Assembly: GCF_001424265.1 (NCBI RefSeq)
Contig: NZ_LMOV01000023.1
Coordinates: 549,416-613,415, forward strand
DNA: 64,000 nt
Reading direction: 5' to 3'
From: Acidovorax sp. Leaf160
Lineage (GTDB): Bacteria; Pseudomonadota; Gammaproteobacteria; Burkholderiales; Burkholderiaceae_C
Positions within the stretch are counted from its first letter, which is position 1; every line of letters begins with the position of its first letter. Shown piece after piece: positions 16,217 through 24,158 of the stretch. The notes beneath the pieces were generated by a model. The model saw nothing but the letters and a program-made list of their open reading frames with translations, had not been told where the DNA came from and did not search any database. Both the position numbers and the translations under genes were made by a program.

Positions 16217-19200
16217 CTACATGCTGAGCAGGTTGACCGCCGGCAAAACGGTCACCGACTGGTTTATCACCCCCGAGGACGGGACGGTGTAGGTGTAGCC
16301 AGGGTTGGCCGCGTAGGCCGCGTTCCCGGCCACCCCTGCCGTGCCCGTGATCGCCCCGCCCACGTTGCGCACGCTGCCCGAGGTGATCCCGGCCGCCGCG
16401 GCGGAGGTATTGCCCACGATGGCGACTGTGCCGGTGACGATGCCCTGGTTGATGAGCGAGTTGGAGACGCCGCCGGCCAGCGCCCGCCCGCGGTTGCCGG
16501 CGATCAGCACGTTGCCCGTCAGCACGCCCTGGTTGACCACCGAGTTCACGGTGCCGCCCATGGTGGCGCTGCCTTCGTTGCCGGCGATGACGACCCGGCC
16601 GGTCAGCTTGCCGCGGTTGTCCACGCTGTTGACCGTGCCGCCGCCCTGTGCGCTGCCACGGTTGCCCAGGATGGCGATGTTCGCGCCCGTCATGCTGCCC
16701 CGGTTGCGCACGCTGTTGACCACGCCCGATCCGGTGACCTGCGCGGTGTTGCCGGCGATCATGATCTGGCTGCCGCCGATGGTGCCGTGGTTGTCCACGC
16801 TGTTGGCCGTGCCACCGCCCCGCACCGACGCCTGGTTGCCCAGGATGGTGATGTTGGAGCCGGCGATCGATCCGCTGTTGGCCACGCTGTTGGCCATGCC
16901 GCGCGTGGCGGTGCCGGAATTGCCCATCACGGTGATCTGGCTGCCGGAGAACCGGCCGCTGCCGGTCACGCTGTTGATGGAGCCGCCGCCCTCCGCGCGC
17001 CCCTGGTTGCCCAGCACGGTGATGCTGCCGCCCTGCACGCTGCCTTCCACGTCCACGCTGTTGGCCGTGCCGCCCGTGGAGTGGCCCTGGTTGCCGGCCA
17101 CCGTGACCGAGGCGCCCTGCACCCGGGCCTGCTTCTTCACCCGCACGCTGTTGGCCAGGGCGTCGCCCGACCCGGTGCGGGCCGACGCCTGGTTGGCGCC
17201 CACCGTCACGGCGGCCGACTGCAGGCTGCCGTCGCTCTGCACGCTGTTGGCCAGCGCGGTCTGGCCGCCGTCGGCCCGCACCGTGCCGGCGGTGTTGCCC
17301 GAGACGGCGATCTGCACCCCGCGGGCATCGCCGCCGCCCTGCACGAAGCTGTTGGCCGCGGCCAGCCCTTCGGTGGCGGTGACGCCGCCCGCAGTGTTGC
17401 CCGCCAGCTGCACGCTGCCCGCCTGCAGGCGCGCCAGCACCTGGACGGCGTTGGCATTGGCCTGGCCCACGCCCTTGCCGAAGGCGGCGAACCCGCCCAC
17501 CGTGCCCTCGCGGCCTTCGCTGCGCACGCTGGCCGCCGTGTTGCCGGCGATCAGCACGCTGGCGTCATCGACCTGGCCGCTCGCATTCACCGACAGCGCG
17601 TTGGCGTTGATGCGGCCGCCCTGCGCCTGCAACTGCCGCGCCGTGTTGCCCGCCACGACCGCCGTGCTGCGCGACAGGCCCACCGCACCGGAGCCGTCGA
17701 GGTACACCGAGTTGGCGGCCAGCACGCCGTTGCTGTTGGAGCCCACGCCCAGCATCTGCGAGGTGCCCCCTTCCGCGCGGACGCCGTCCGCCGTATTGCC
17801 CGCCAGCACCACGCTGCCGCCGCGCACCGATGCCTGGCGGTACGCGGCCAGCGCATTCACCAGGGCCGTGCCGCCCGTGGCCTGCACGTTGCGGGCGGTG
17901 TTGCCCGCCACCGTCCAGGATGCTGCCCGGTCGATCAGTGCGCCGTCGTGCAGCAGCACCGCGTTGGCGGCCGCCCGGGCGCGCGCCTCGCTGGACACCG
18001 CCCCGACCGCGCCGGAGACCGCACCGCCCTCGGTGCCGATGTCGGTGGCCGTATTGCCCGCCAGCACCCCCGAGGCGGACAGCTGCGACGCCCGGCCGCC
18101 GCCGCTCTCCAGCGCCACGCTGTTGGCCAGCAGGCTGCCGCCGCGCGCGTCCAGCCGCGCCGCGTCGTTGCCCACCACCGTGACGCCAGAGGCATCGAGC
18201 TGCGAGCCCGTGACCGCCAGGGTGTTGGCGAGCGCCGCCGACTGCTGCGACGCGGAAAAGAGCAGGCCGCCGCCGGCCGATGCGGCGAACCCGGTGGAGC
18301 GCACGCCCTGCGCCGTGTTGCCCGCCAGGCTGACGGAGGTGCGCTCTGCCCGGCCCTCGCTCAGCAGCACCGCGTTGGCAGCCGCCAGGCCGCCGCTGCC
18401 GGACACCTGGCGCGCCTGGTTGGCCGCCAGTGTCAGCGGCACCTGTTCCAGCGTGGACTGGCGATCGGCCACCAGGCTGTTGGCCACGGCGCGGCCGTTG
18501 CGCTCGAAGCTGCCGACCACGCCGGCACCCACCTGGCCGGCCATGCCTGCCGTCTGGATCTGCTCGGCGGTGTTGCCGCTCAATGTGACGGTGCCGCCGC
18601 GAACCGTGGCGTCGTCCAGCCAGATGCTGTTGGCCGCAGCGCCGCCGCCGGTGGCCGCAACGCTGCGTGCCGTGTTCGATGCGATGAGGTGCGCGGGGTC
18701 GGATTCCAGCCGCCCCCGGTTCACCGACACGGTGTTGGCCAGGGCGGTGGCGGACAGCCGCACATCGGCCAGCGCTCCCTGCAGGATCGACATCTCCCCG
18801 CCCCAGGCCTGCACCTGGTCGGCCCGGTTGCCGGTCAGGGTGGCCGTGTAGCGCCCTGCGCCGGAGCGGTGGTCGGAAAAGCTGACGGAGTTGGCCAGCG
18901 CGCTGCCGCCGGTCGTGACCACGTTGCTGGCCTGGTTCCGGGTCTGGGTGATGCGTGCGCGGGCCAGCTCGCTCGATGCGATCGCCACCGTGTTGGCCGC
19001 GGCCACGCCGGTCAGGTTGACCTGCCCGATGGTGCCGCGCCCCACGCCGGCCGTGCCGCCACCCGCGCGGACTTCACGGGCCCGGTTGCCGACCTGCGCG
19101 ATGTCGACGTCGGTCAGCTTGCCGCCGTTCGCCGTCAGCGTGTTGGCCAGCGCCGAGCCACCGATCGAGGTGATGTCGCCCGCTTCGTTGTCCGCGACGG

Positions 19201-19822
19201 TCAGCCGGGCCTGGCTCGCATCCGTGCCGTCGAGCAGCACGCTGTTGCCCGAAGCCCGGCCAGGCAGCTGCAGGGAGCCGGTGCCCAGCAGCACCTTGGC
19301 GTTGGCACCGAACGCGGAAATGTTCGACGCGCGGTTGCCCAGCACGCTGACCTGCGACGACGTGAGCGGCCGGGAGCCGCTTCCGCTGGCGATCAGCGCC
19401 ACGTTGGCCGTGGCGGCGCCGCCCATGGCGTTCACGAAGCCGGTCACCTGGTTGTCCAGCACCTGCACGGCCGTCTGCCGCAACTGCATGCCGGCGAGGC
19501 CCGCCACGTTGGCCTGCGCGGTGCCCACCAGATCGATCTGCGCCCCCACGTTGGCCAGGCCCGATCCCTTGCCGCCGCTGCCCAGCACGCGGGCGTTGGC
19601 GCGGTTGTTCTGCACCCGCACCTCGCTCTGCCCTTCGACCTGCGTGCCCGGGCTGTTCTTGTGCCAGCCCAGGCCACCGAGGATGGATTCCTGGGCCGTG
19701 GCCCCGAGCGGCACGGCGACGGACGCGCCGATCAGGCAGACCACGGGCCAGCTGGTCCGTTTGCACGGGAAATGGCGCGGGGAGGAGGTGGTAGTGGTGG
19801 TGGTGGTGGGAGGACGTTGCAC
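16217..19822 (-). CDS. giant secreted repeat protein (candidate beta-solenoid fibre/adhesin)
   Basis: About 1201 residues. A GTG start at 19822 is preceded by AAGGAG (4-base spacing). The leader has seven threonines, then a signal ending VPLGATAQ (cleavage near residue 44). Everything after is built of about 30 repeats with the core V.V.GN.A..V.A.GG.A.ANSV. Residues about 45-900 alternate long (about 42-48 aa) and short (about 30-34 aa) units. Residues about 901-1156 are nine short 28-29-aa units such as ITILGNQASVRGGGTANSV. No cysteine is seen in the mature part; Gly, Ala, Asn, Ser, Thr and Val dominate. Regular Asn and Gly positions fit stacked beta-solenoid coils. Probable CsgG-exported surface fibre or adhesin. 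It ends in a hydrophobic non-repeat tail (VTVLPAVNLLSM). Confidence 0.8.
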   Translation of the reverse strand: MQRPPTTTTTTTSSPRHFPCKRTSWPVVCLIGASVAVPLGATAQESILGGLGWHKNSPGTQVEGQSEVRVQNNRANARVLGSGGKGSGLANVGAQIDLVGTAQANVAGLAGMQLRQTAVQVLDNQVTGFVNAMGGAATANVALIASGSGSRPLTSSQVSVLGNRASNISAFGANAKVLLGTGSLQLPGRASGNSVLLDGTDASQARLTVADNEAGDITSIGGSALANTLTANGGKLTDVDIAQVGNRAREVRAGGGTAGVGRGTIGQVNLTGVAAANTVAIASSELARARITQTRNQASNVVTTGGSALANSVSFSDHRSGAGRYTATLTGNRADQVQAWGGEMSILQGALADVRLSATALANTVSVNRGRLESDPAHLIASNTARSVAATGGGAAANSIWLDDATVRGGTVTLSGNTAEQIQTAGMAGQVGAGVVGSFERNGRAVANSLVADRQSTLEQVPLTLAANQARQVSGSGGLAAANAVLLSEGRAERTSVSLAGNTAQGVRSTGFAASAGGGLLFSASQQSAALANTLAVTGSQLDASGVTVVGNDAARLDARGGSLLANSVALESGGGRASQLSASGVLAGNTATDIGTEGGAVSGAVGAVSSEARARAAANAVLLHDGALIDRAASWTVAGNTARNVQATGGTALVNALAAYRQASVRGGSVVLAGNTADGVRAEGGTSQMLGVGSNSNGVLAANSVYLDGSGAVGLSRSTAVVAGNTARQLQAQGGRINANALSVNASGQVDDASVLIAGNTAASVRSEGREGTVGGFAAFGKGVGQANANAVQVLARLQAGSVQLAGNTAGGVTATEGLAAANSFVQGGGDARGVQIAVSGNTAGTVRADGGQTALANSVQSDGSLQSAAVTVGANQASARTGSGDALANSVRVKKQARVQGASVTVAGNQGHSTGGTANSVDVEGSVQGGSITVLGNQGRAEGGGSINSVTGSGRFSGSQITVMGNSGTATRGMANSVANSGSIAGSNITILGNQASVRGGGTANSVDNHGTIGGSQIMIAGNTAQVTGSGVVNSVRNRGSMTGANIAILGNRGSAQGGGTVNSVDNRGKLTGRVVIAGNEGSATMGGTVNSVVNQGVLTGNVLIAGNRGRALAGGVSNSLINQGIVTGTVAIVGNTSAAAAGITSGSVRNVGGAITGTAGVAGNAAYAANPGYTYTVPSSGVINQSVTVLPAVNLLSM
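16355..17122 (-). repeat. C-terminal array of nine 84-87-base coding repeats
   Basis: Nine in-frame repeats of 28-29 codons with the consensus [IV].GS.ITV.GN.G.A.GGG..NSV.N.G make up the end of the giant protein. They differ enough from each other to exclude very recent duplication. Confidence 0.8.
19787..19810 (-). repeat. ACC trinucleotide tract encoding Thr7
   Basis: A run of ACC/ACT codons gives TTTTTTT just after the GTG start, inside the leader of the giant protein. Slippage here would change the leader length without shifting the frame. Confidence 0.8.
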
Positions 19823-20036
19823 GGGACTCCTTCGCTGCGTCGGCCGGGGGCTCGGCGATCGGGGGGGCGTTCGGTGGTTTCCGGTGGCGGCTGCCGGCCG
19901 TGTGGCGGGCGCTGCCTGGGGCGCGATGGAGGGGTTCGGCCGCTCTGCGGTGGGCCTTGCCAGGTCGGAGGTCAACCCCGCCAGGCCAGGCCCACGGCAG
20001 AACGCTGGCGGGGTGGACCGCCAGCGAACCCGCACA

Positions 20037-20396
20037 TCAGTTGATGTTGATGCTGTTGACGTTGGCCGTGCCACCGAAGGCCTTGATGTCGGTGGCTTCG
20101 TTGTTGCTCACCGTGATCTCGCTGTTGCGGATCTTGGAGCCGGTGATGTTGATGCTGTTGACGTTGGCAATGCCGTCCATCGAGACCTCGGCGATCTTCA
20201 TGCCGACCTTGCCGCCGCCGGAGGTGACGTTGGTGGCCTTGTTGCCGGCCACGGTGATGCGGCTGTTGGTGATCTCGGAACCCGCCGAGCCCTTGCCGGA
20301 GACGAGGCCGGGAACGCTGATGTTGCCGCTCTGGGCAAAAGCGATGCCGCAGGTCATGGACAGGGTGGCGACTGCGGTGATTGCAAGCTTGCGCAT
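20037..20396 (-). CDS. small secreted repeat protein: one long and one short repeat unit
   Basis: A 119-residue protein with signal MRKLAITAVATLSMTCGIAFA. The mature part is made of two repeat units of the same family as the giant protein. A long unit is at residues 41-87 (RITVAGNKATNVTSGGG...ANVNSINI) and a short one at 88-119 (EITVSNNEATDIKAFGGTANVNSINI). The protein ends exactly after the second unit. It is the first gene of the operon, 214 bases before the giant gene. By analogy with curlin it may be the major fibre subunit or a nucleator; that is inference. AAAGGA lies 8 bases before the ATG. Confidence 0.78.
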   Translation of the reverse strand: MRKLAITAVATLSMTCGIAFAQSGNISVPGLVSGKGSAGSEITNSRITVAGNKATNVTSGGGKVGMKIAEVSMDGIANVNSINITGSKIRNSEITVSNNEATDIKAFGGTANVNSININ

Positions 20397-20786
20397 GGAG
20401 AAATCCTTTCAGGTCGGGATGAATCAAAAACGGCGACCCGAAATGGGCCGGCAGCAGATTCTTTTCGTCGCCCGTGCTTGCGCCTGTAATCAAAAGTTTC
20501 TACTGCGGCCTGTCATAAAGCGTTTTGTCCTACACACGACGACCATCGAACCACCCTCTTTTCTCTTGGAAGATGGAGAAATGATGGAGACGCCGGCGCT
20601 GATACAAAATTCTGTGAACAAAGTTACATTCCTCCGACGCTGGAGGGGGAAGAAGCAAGGTGTCAACCCCCTGAAAATATCAACCAGTTACCGTCACCAT
20701 CATTATGAAACCACAGTAAACATAAAAAAGCCGGCATCCGCAGCACGGAAATCGACAATTTCCCGCACTCCATTCACCAAACCGTC
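20397..20786. other. AT-richer divergent promoter region of the CsgG-like operon
   Basis: This 390-base gap lies between the leftward operon and the rightward lipoprotein gene. It is clearly AT-richer than its surroundings, as expected for regulatory DNA or a silencer target. I see a GGGGG...CCCCC inverted repeat (20645-20673) but no confident promoter or operator. Confidence 0.6.
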
Positions 20787-21416
20787 ATGAAAGAAATGCA
20801 ACCCGTTATGTCCACCGCCCGCTTGTTAATCGTCCCGGCATTAATGGCATTGCTCACCGCCTGTTCGCCGGGCGACAACGAATTCAAACCCGGGCAGATC
20901 GCCTACCCTTCGGACGCGCAAATCACCGGCGCCCTGCAGCAGCAGTTCGCCAGCGATCCGAACAGTGCTTCGGCGCGCGAGCTGGTCAAGACATTGGGTG
21001 GCGACAAGGGCGAGCTGCGCTATCGCATCCAGCGGGTGGTGTACCGGCAGGGCGCGTTTGAGGCGCAATACGATGCGGTGCTGCACCTGGGCCAGCCCGG
21101 CGCGCAGAGCCTCACAGCCCTCTACGCCAGCATGATTCCCGAGGCTGAACGGCAGAAGCTGAAGGCACAGACGCTGGAAGCGTACGAAGCCTGGCTGACC
21201 CAGCAGGCCGCCAGCGTGGAGAAGAGCGCGCCCGATCAGGCCCGGGCGCTCAGCCGCACCGTCGAGGTGCTGGGCAAGTGCTACCGCGAAGCCCCGGCCG
21301 GTGCGGACGTGGTGGTCATGCAGGGACTGTCGGCGCTGGTGTCACCGGAGCGCAAGGGTCTCTACGCGGAGAAACTGCCCTCCGACCGCGCGACCATCCT
21401 CTGCCTGCCGGCCTGA
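20787..21416 (+). CDS. lipoprotein divergent to the CsgG-like operon
   Basis: A 209-residue (or 201 from 20811) lipoprotein. Lipobox ALLTACSPG follows a short hydrophobic segment. The mature part is mostly helical (LKAQTLEAYEAWLTQQAASVEKSAPDQARALSRTVEVLGKC) and ends in CLPA. I do not recognise a family. Three in-frame ATGs (20787, 20799, 20811) are possible starts. It shares the regulatory region with the CsgG-like operon and might be co-regulated, but no direct link is seen. Confidence 0.7.
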   Translation: MKEMQPVMSTARLLIVPALMALLTACSPGDNEFKPGQIAYPSDAQITGALQQQFASDPNSASARELVKTLGGDKGELRYRIQRVVYRQGAFEAQYDAVLHLGQPGAQSLTALYASMIPEAERQKLKAQTLEAYEAWLTQQAASVEKSAPDQARALSRTVEVLGKCYREAPAGADVVVMQGLSALVSPERKGLYAEKLPSDRATILCLPA

Positions 21417-21560
21417 GATTCGGCGCAGGAGGGCGGGCGCGCCTTCCGGTCCGCGCGCCGGGGCCTGCCTGGGCAGACCGTCGCCGCCAGACGCCCCACT
21501 GCTTCTGCTCCCCGTCTGCCTGCTCCGCCCTCGCGCTCGCCCTCGCCCTCGCTCCGGTCG

Positions 21561-24026
21561 TCAATCGACGATCGTCAGCTTGGCGATGCTGAGGGCCAGC
21601 CACTTGGTGCCGTGGCGCGGGAAGTTCACCTGCGCGCGGGCGTCGTCGCCCGTGCCTTCCAGCGCCAGCACCTTGCCTTCGCCGAACTTGGTGTGGAACA
21701 CGGCCAGCCCTGCGCGCAGCCCATGCGACGGTGCCGCTTTCTGCGCCGGCACCGGGGGGCTGGCGAAGGTTTCCGATTTGAAGCCGAATCCACCTCTAGC
21801 GCCCGATTCATAAGAGCTTGATGCTCCTGATTTAGGAGCATAGCTGCCAAAACCGGTCTGGCGCGGCGTGATCCACTTGAGCGCGGACTCCGGCAGCTCG
21901 TCGAAGAACCGGCTCTTGATGTGGTAGCGGGTCTGGCCGTGCAGCATGCGCGTTTGCGAATGGCTGAGGTAGAGACGTTTGCGGGCACGGGTGATGGCCA
22001 CATACATCAGCCGGCGCTCTTCCTCCAGTCCCTCCCGGTCGTTCATGGAGTTCTCGTGCGGGAACAGGCCCTCTTCCATGCCGCCGATGAAGACCGCATC
22101 GAATTCCAGCCCCTTGCTGGCATGCACCGTCATCAGCTGCACCGCGTCCTGCCCGGCCTGGGCCTGGTTGTCGCCGGCCTCCAGCGCCGCGTGCGTCAGG
22201 AAGGCGGCCAGCGGCGACAGGGTTTCGCCCGTGTCGGCATCCACGATGCCGGCCACGGGTGGCAGCGGCTCGTCGATCACCGGCTGGGCAGGGTCCAGCC
22301 CCTGGCTGGCAGGGCTCTGCGACAGGTTGGCGCCGTGCTCGTCCACCGGCAGCGCCACGGCATCGCGGCCGAAGCCTTCCTGCGTGACGAAGCTCTCGGC
22401 CGCGTTGATGAGTTCGTCCAGGTTCTCCAGCCGGTCGGCGCCCTCCTTTTCGTTGCGGTAGTGCTCGATCAGCCCGCTGGCTTCCAGCATCTGCGCCAGG
22501 ATGCCGCGCAGGTTCTGCCCCTGTGTCTGCTCGCGCATCACATCGACCAGCGCGACGAAGGCGCCCAGGTTGGTGCCGGCCTTGCCCGGCACCGCACTCA
22601 CGGCGTCGTGCAGCGAGCAGCCGGCGCTGCGGGCGGCGTCCTGCAGCACTTCGATGCTGCGCGCGCCGATGCCGCGCGGCGGGAAATTGACCACGCGCAG
22701 GAAGCTCGTGTCGTCGTGCGGGTTCTCCAGCAGGCGCAGATAGGCCAGCGCGTGCTTGATTTCGGCGCGCTCGAAAAAGCGCAGGCCGCCGTACACCCGG
22801 TAGGGCACGGACGCATTGAAGAGCGCCGATTCGATCACCCGGCTCTGCGCATTGCTGCGGTAAAGCACGGCGATCTCCTTGCGCTCGAAGCCGTCGCTTT
22901 TGACCAGCTGCTTGATCTCGTCGACCATCCACTGCGCCTCGGCCAGGTCGGTGCTCGATTCGTACACCCGCACCGGCTCGCCCGGGCCCTGCGTCGTGCG
23001 CAGGTTCTTGCCCAGGCGGCGGCTGTTGTTGCTGATGAGCGCGTTGGCGGAGTCGAGGATGTTGCTGTAGCTGCGGTAGTTCTGCTCCAGCTTGATCTGG
23101 CGCTCCACAGCGAATTCGCGCACGAAGTCGGCCATGTTGCCCACGCGCGCACCGCGAAACGCATAGATGCTCTGATCGTCGTCGCCCACCGCGATCACGC
23201 TGCTGCGCGACTGGAAGCGGCCATCGACCGTGTCGCCCGCCAGTTGCTTGAGCCAGGCGTACTGCAGCTTGTTGGTGTCCTGGAACTCGTCCACCAGGAT
23301 GTGCTGGAACCGGCGCTGGTAGTGCTCGCGGATCGGATCGTTGTCGCGCAGCAGCTCGAAGCTGCGCAGCATCAGCTCGCCGAAATCGACCACGCCTTCG
23401 CGCTGGCACTGCTCTTCATACAGCTGATAGAGCTCGACCTTCTTGCGGCTCTCCGCGTCGCGCGTTTCCACGTCGCCGGGGCGCAGCCCCTCTTCCTTGC
23501 AGCCGCTGATGAAATAAGCGACCTGCTTCGGGGGAAAGCGCTCTTCGTCGACGTTGAACTGCTTGCACAGCCGCTTGACGGCGGACAGCATGTCCTGCGT
23601 GTCCAGGATCTGGAACGATTGCGGCAACCCGGCCAGCTTGTAGTGGGCGCGCAGGAAGCGGTTGCAGAGGCCGTGGAAGGTGCCGATCCACATGCCGCGC
23701 ACGCTCACCGGCAGCATGGCCGCCAGCCGCGCCGTCATTTCCTTGGCGGCCTTGTTGGTGAAGGTGACGGCCAGGATGCCGCCGGGCGTGGCGTAGCCGT
23801 TCTGCAGCAGCCAGGCGATGCGGGTGGTCAGCACGCGGGTCTTGCCCGATCCGGCGCCCGCCAGGATGAGGGCATGCCCGGCCGGCAGCGTGACGGCGGC
23901 CAGCTGCTCGTCGTTCAGGTTCTGCAGCAGGGGCGAGCTGCCGGGGTCGATGCGCGGCGCCGGGCCGGCTTCGCCAGCACCGAAAGGCGCATCGGGTGCG
24001 CCGGAAAACAGGTCGTGTGGGAGCAT
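21561..24026 (-). CDS. uvrD: UvrD/PcrA-type ATP-dependent DNA helicase
   Basis: A superfamily 1A 3'-5' helicase of 821 residues used in nucleotide-excision and mismatch repair. Walker A is AGAGSGKT (56-63) and Walker B is ILVDEFQDTNKLQ. Motif III is VGDDDQSIYAFRGA and motif IV is KLEQNYRS. Motif V is VQLMTVHASKGLEFDAVF and motif VI is EERRLMYVAITRARKRL. The Tudor-like end (GLRAGLAVFHTKFGEGKVLALEG) is also present. The ATG at 24026 gives MLPHDLFSG, sensible for the family. The linker before the Tudor part contains a hairpin-forming repeat-like segment (21813-21841). Confidence 0.92.
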   Translation of the reverse strand: MLPHDLFSGAPDAPFGAGEAGPAPRIDPGSSPLLQNLNDEQLAAVTLPAGHALILAGAGSGKTRVLTTRIAWLLQNGYATPGGILAVTFTNKAAKEMTARLAAMLPVSVRGMWIGTFHGLCNRFLRAHYKLAGLPQSFQILDTQDMLSAVKRLCKQFNVDEERFPPKQVAYFISGCKEEGLRPGDVETRDAESRKKVELYQLYEEQCQREGVVDFGELMLRSFELLRDNDPIREHYQRRFQHILVDEFQDTNKLQYAWLKQLAGDTVDGRFQSRSSVIAVGDDDQSIYAFRGARVGNMADFVREFAVERQIKLEQNYRSYSNILDSANALISNNSRRLGKNLRTTQGPGEPVRVYESSTDLAEAQWMVDEIKQLVKSDGFERKEIAVLYRSNAQSRVIESALFNASVPYRVYGGLRFFERAEIKHALAYLRLLENPHDDTSFLRVVNFPPRGIGARSIEVLQDAARSAGCSLHDAVSAVPGKAGTNLGAFVALVDVMREQTQGQNLRGILAQMLEASGLIEHYRNEKEGADRLENLDELINAAESFVTQEGFGRDAVALPVDEHGANLSQSPASQGLDPAQPVIDEPLPPVAGIVDADTGETLSPLAAFLTHAALEAGDNQAQAGQDAVQLMTVHASKGLEFDAVFIGGMEEGLFPHENSMNDREGLEEERRLMYVAITRARKRLYLSHSQTRMLHGQTRYHIKSRFFDELPESALKWITPRQTGFGSYAPKSGASSSYESGARGGFGFKSETFASPPVPAQKAAPSHGLRAGLAVFHTKFGEGKVLALEGTGDDARAQVNFPRHGTKWLALSIAKLTIVD
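21813..21841. repeat. repeat-element-like hairpin inside uvrD, copy D
   Basis: A perfect 8-bp stem ATGCTCCT/AGGAGCAT (21821-21841) follows CGATTCATAAGAGCTTG. The order AGCGC..ATAAG..stem-loop..AGC resembles the intergenic repeat copies. The segment is translated in uvrD as part of a Ser/Gly-rich linker. Confidence 0.4.
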
Positions 24027-24158
24027 GCCGCCATTGTAGGAAGCCGCCCGTGGGCGGGTGCTGGCAGGGGCGTTTCGCAGCCGAGGCCAGCCACGGCGTG
24101 ATCCCGGCGCGGCCCCTCGCCGCACCCACCCTTCGGCGAATCCGGGCCGGGGTCCGGG

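Noticed and set aside
16355-17122. Evenly spaced 84-87-base repeats resembling a CRISPR array
   Set aside because: Units are in-frame coding repeats with diverged sequence throughout; there are no identical repeats with unique spacers and no cas genes.
16341-20044. Long open frames (up to 1085 aa) on the plus strand opposite the giant repeat protein
   Set aside because: They are shadows of a repetitive GC-rich gene: composition is Arg/His/Ala-rich or Pro/Thr/Leu-rich without domain, signal or ribosome site, and the minus-strand frame has signal peptide, repeats and operon context.
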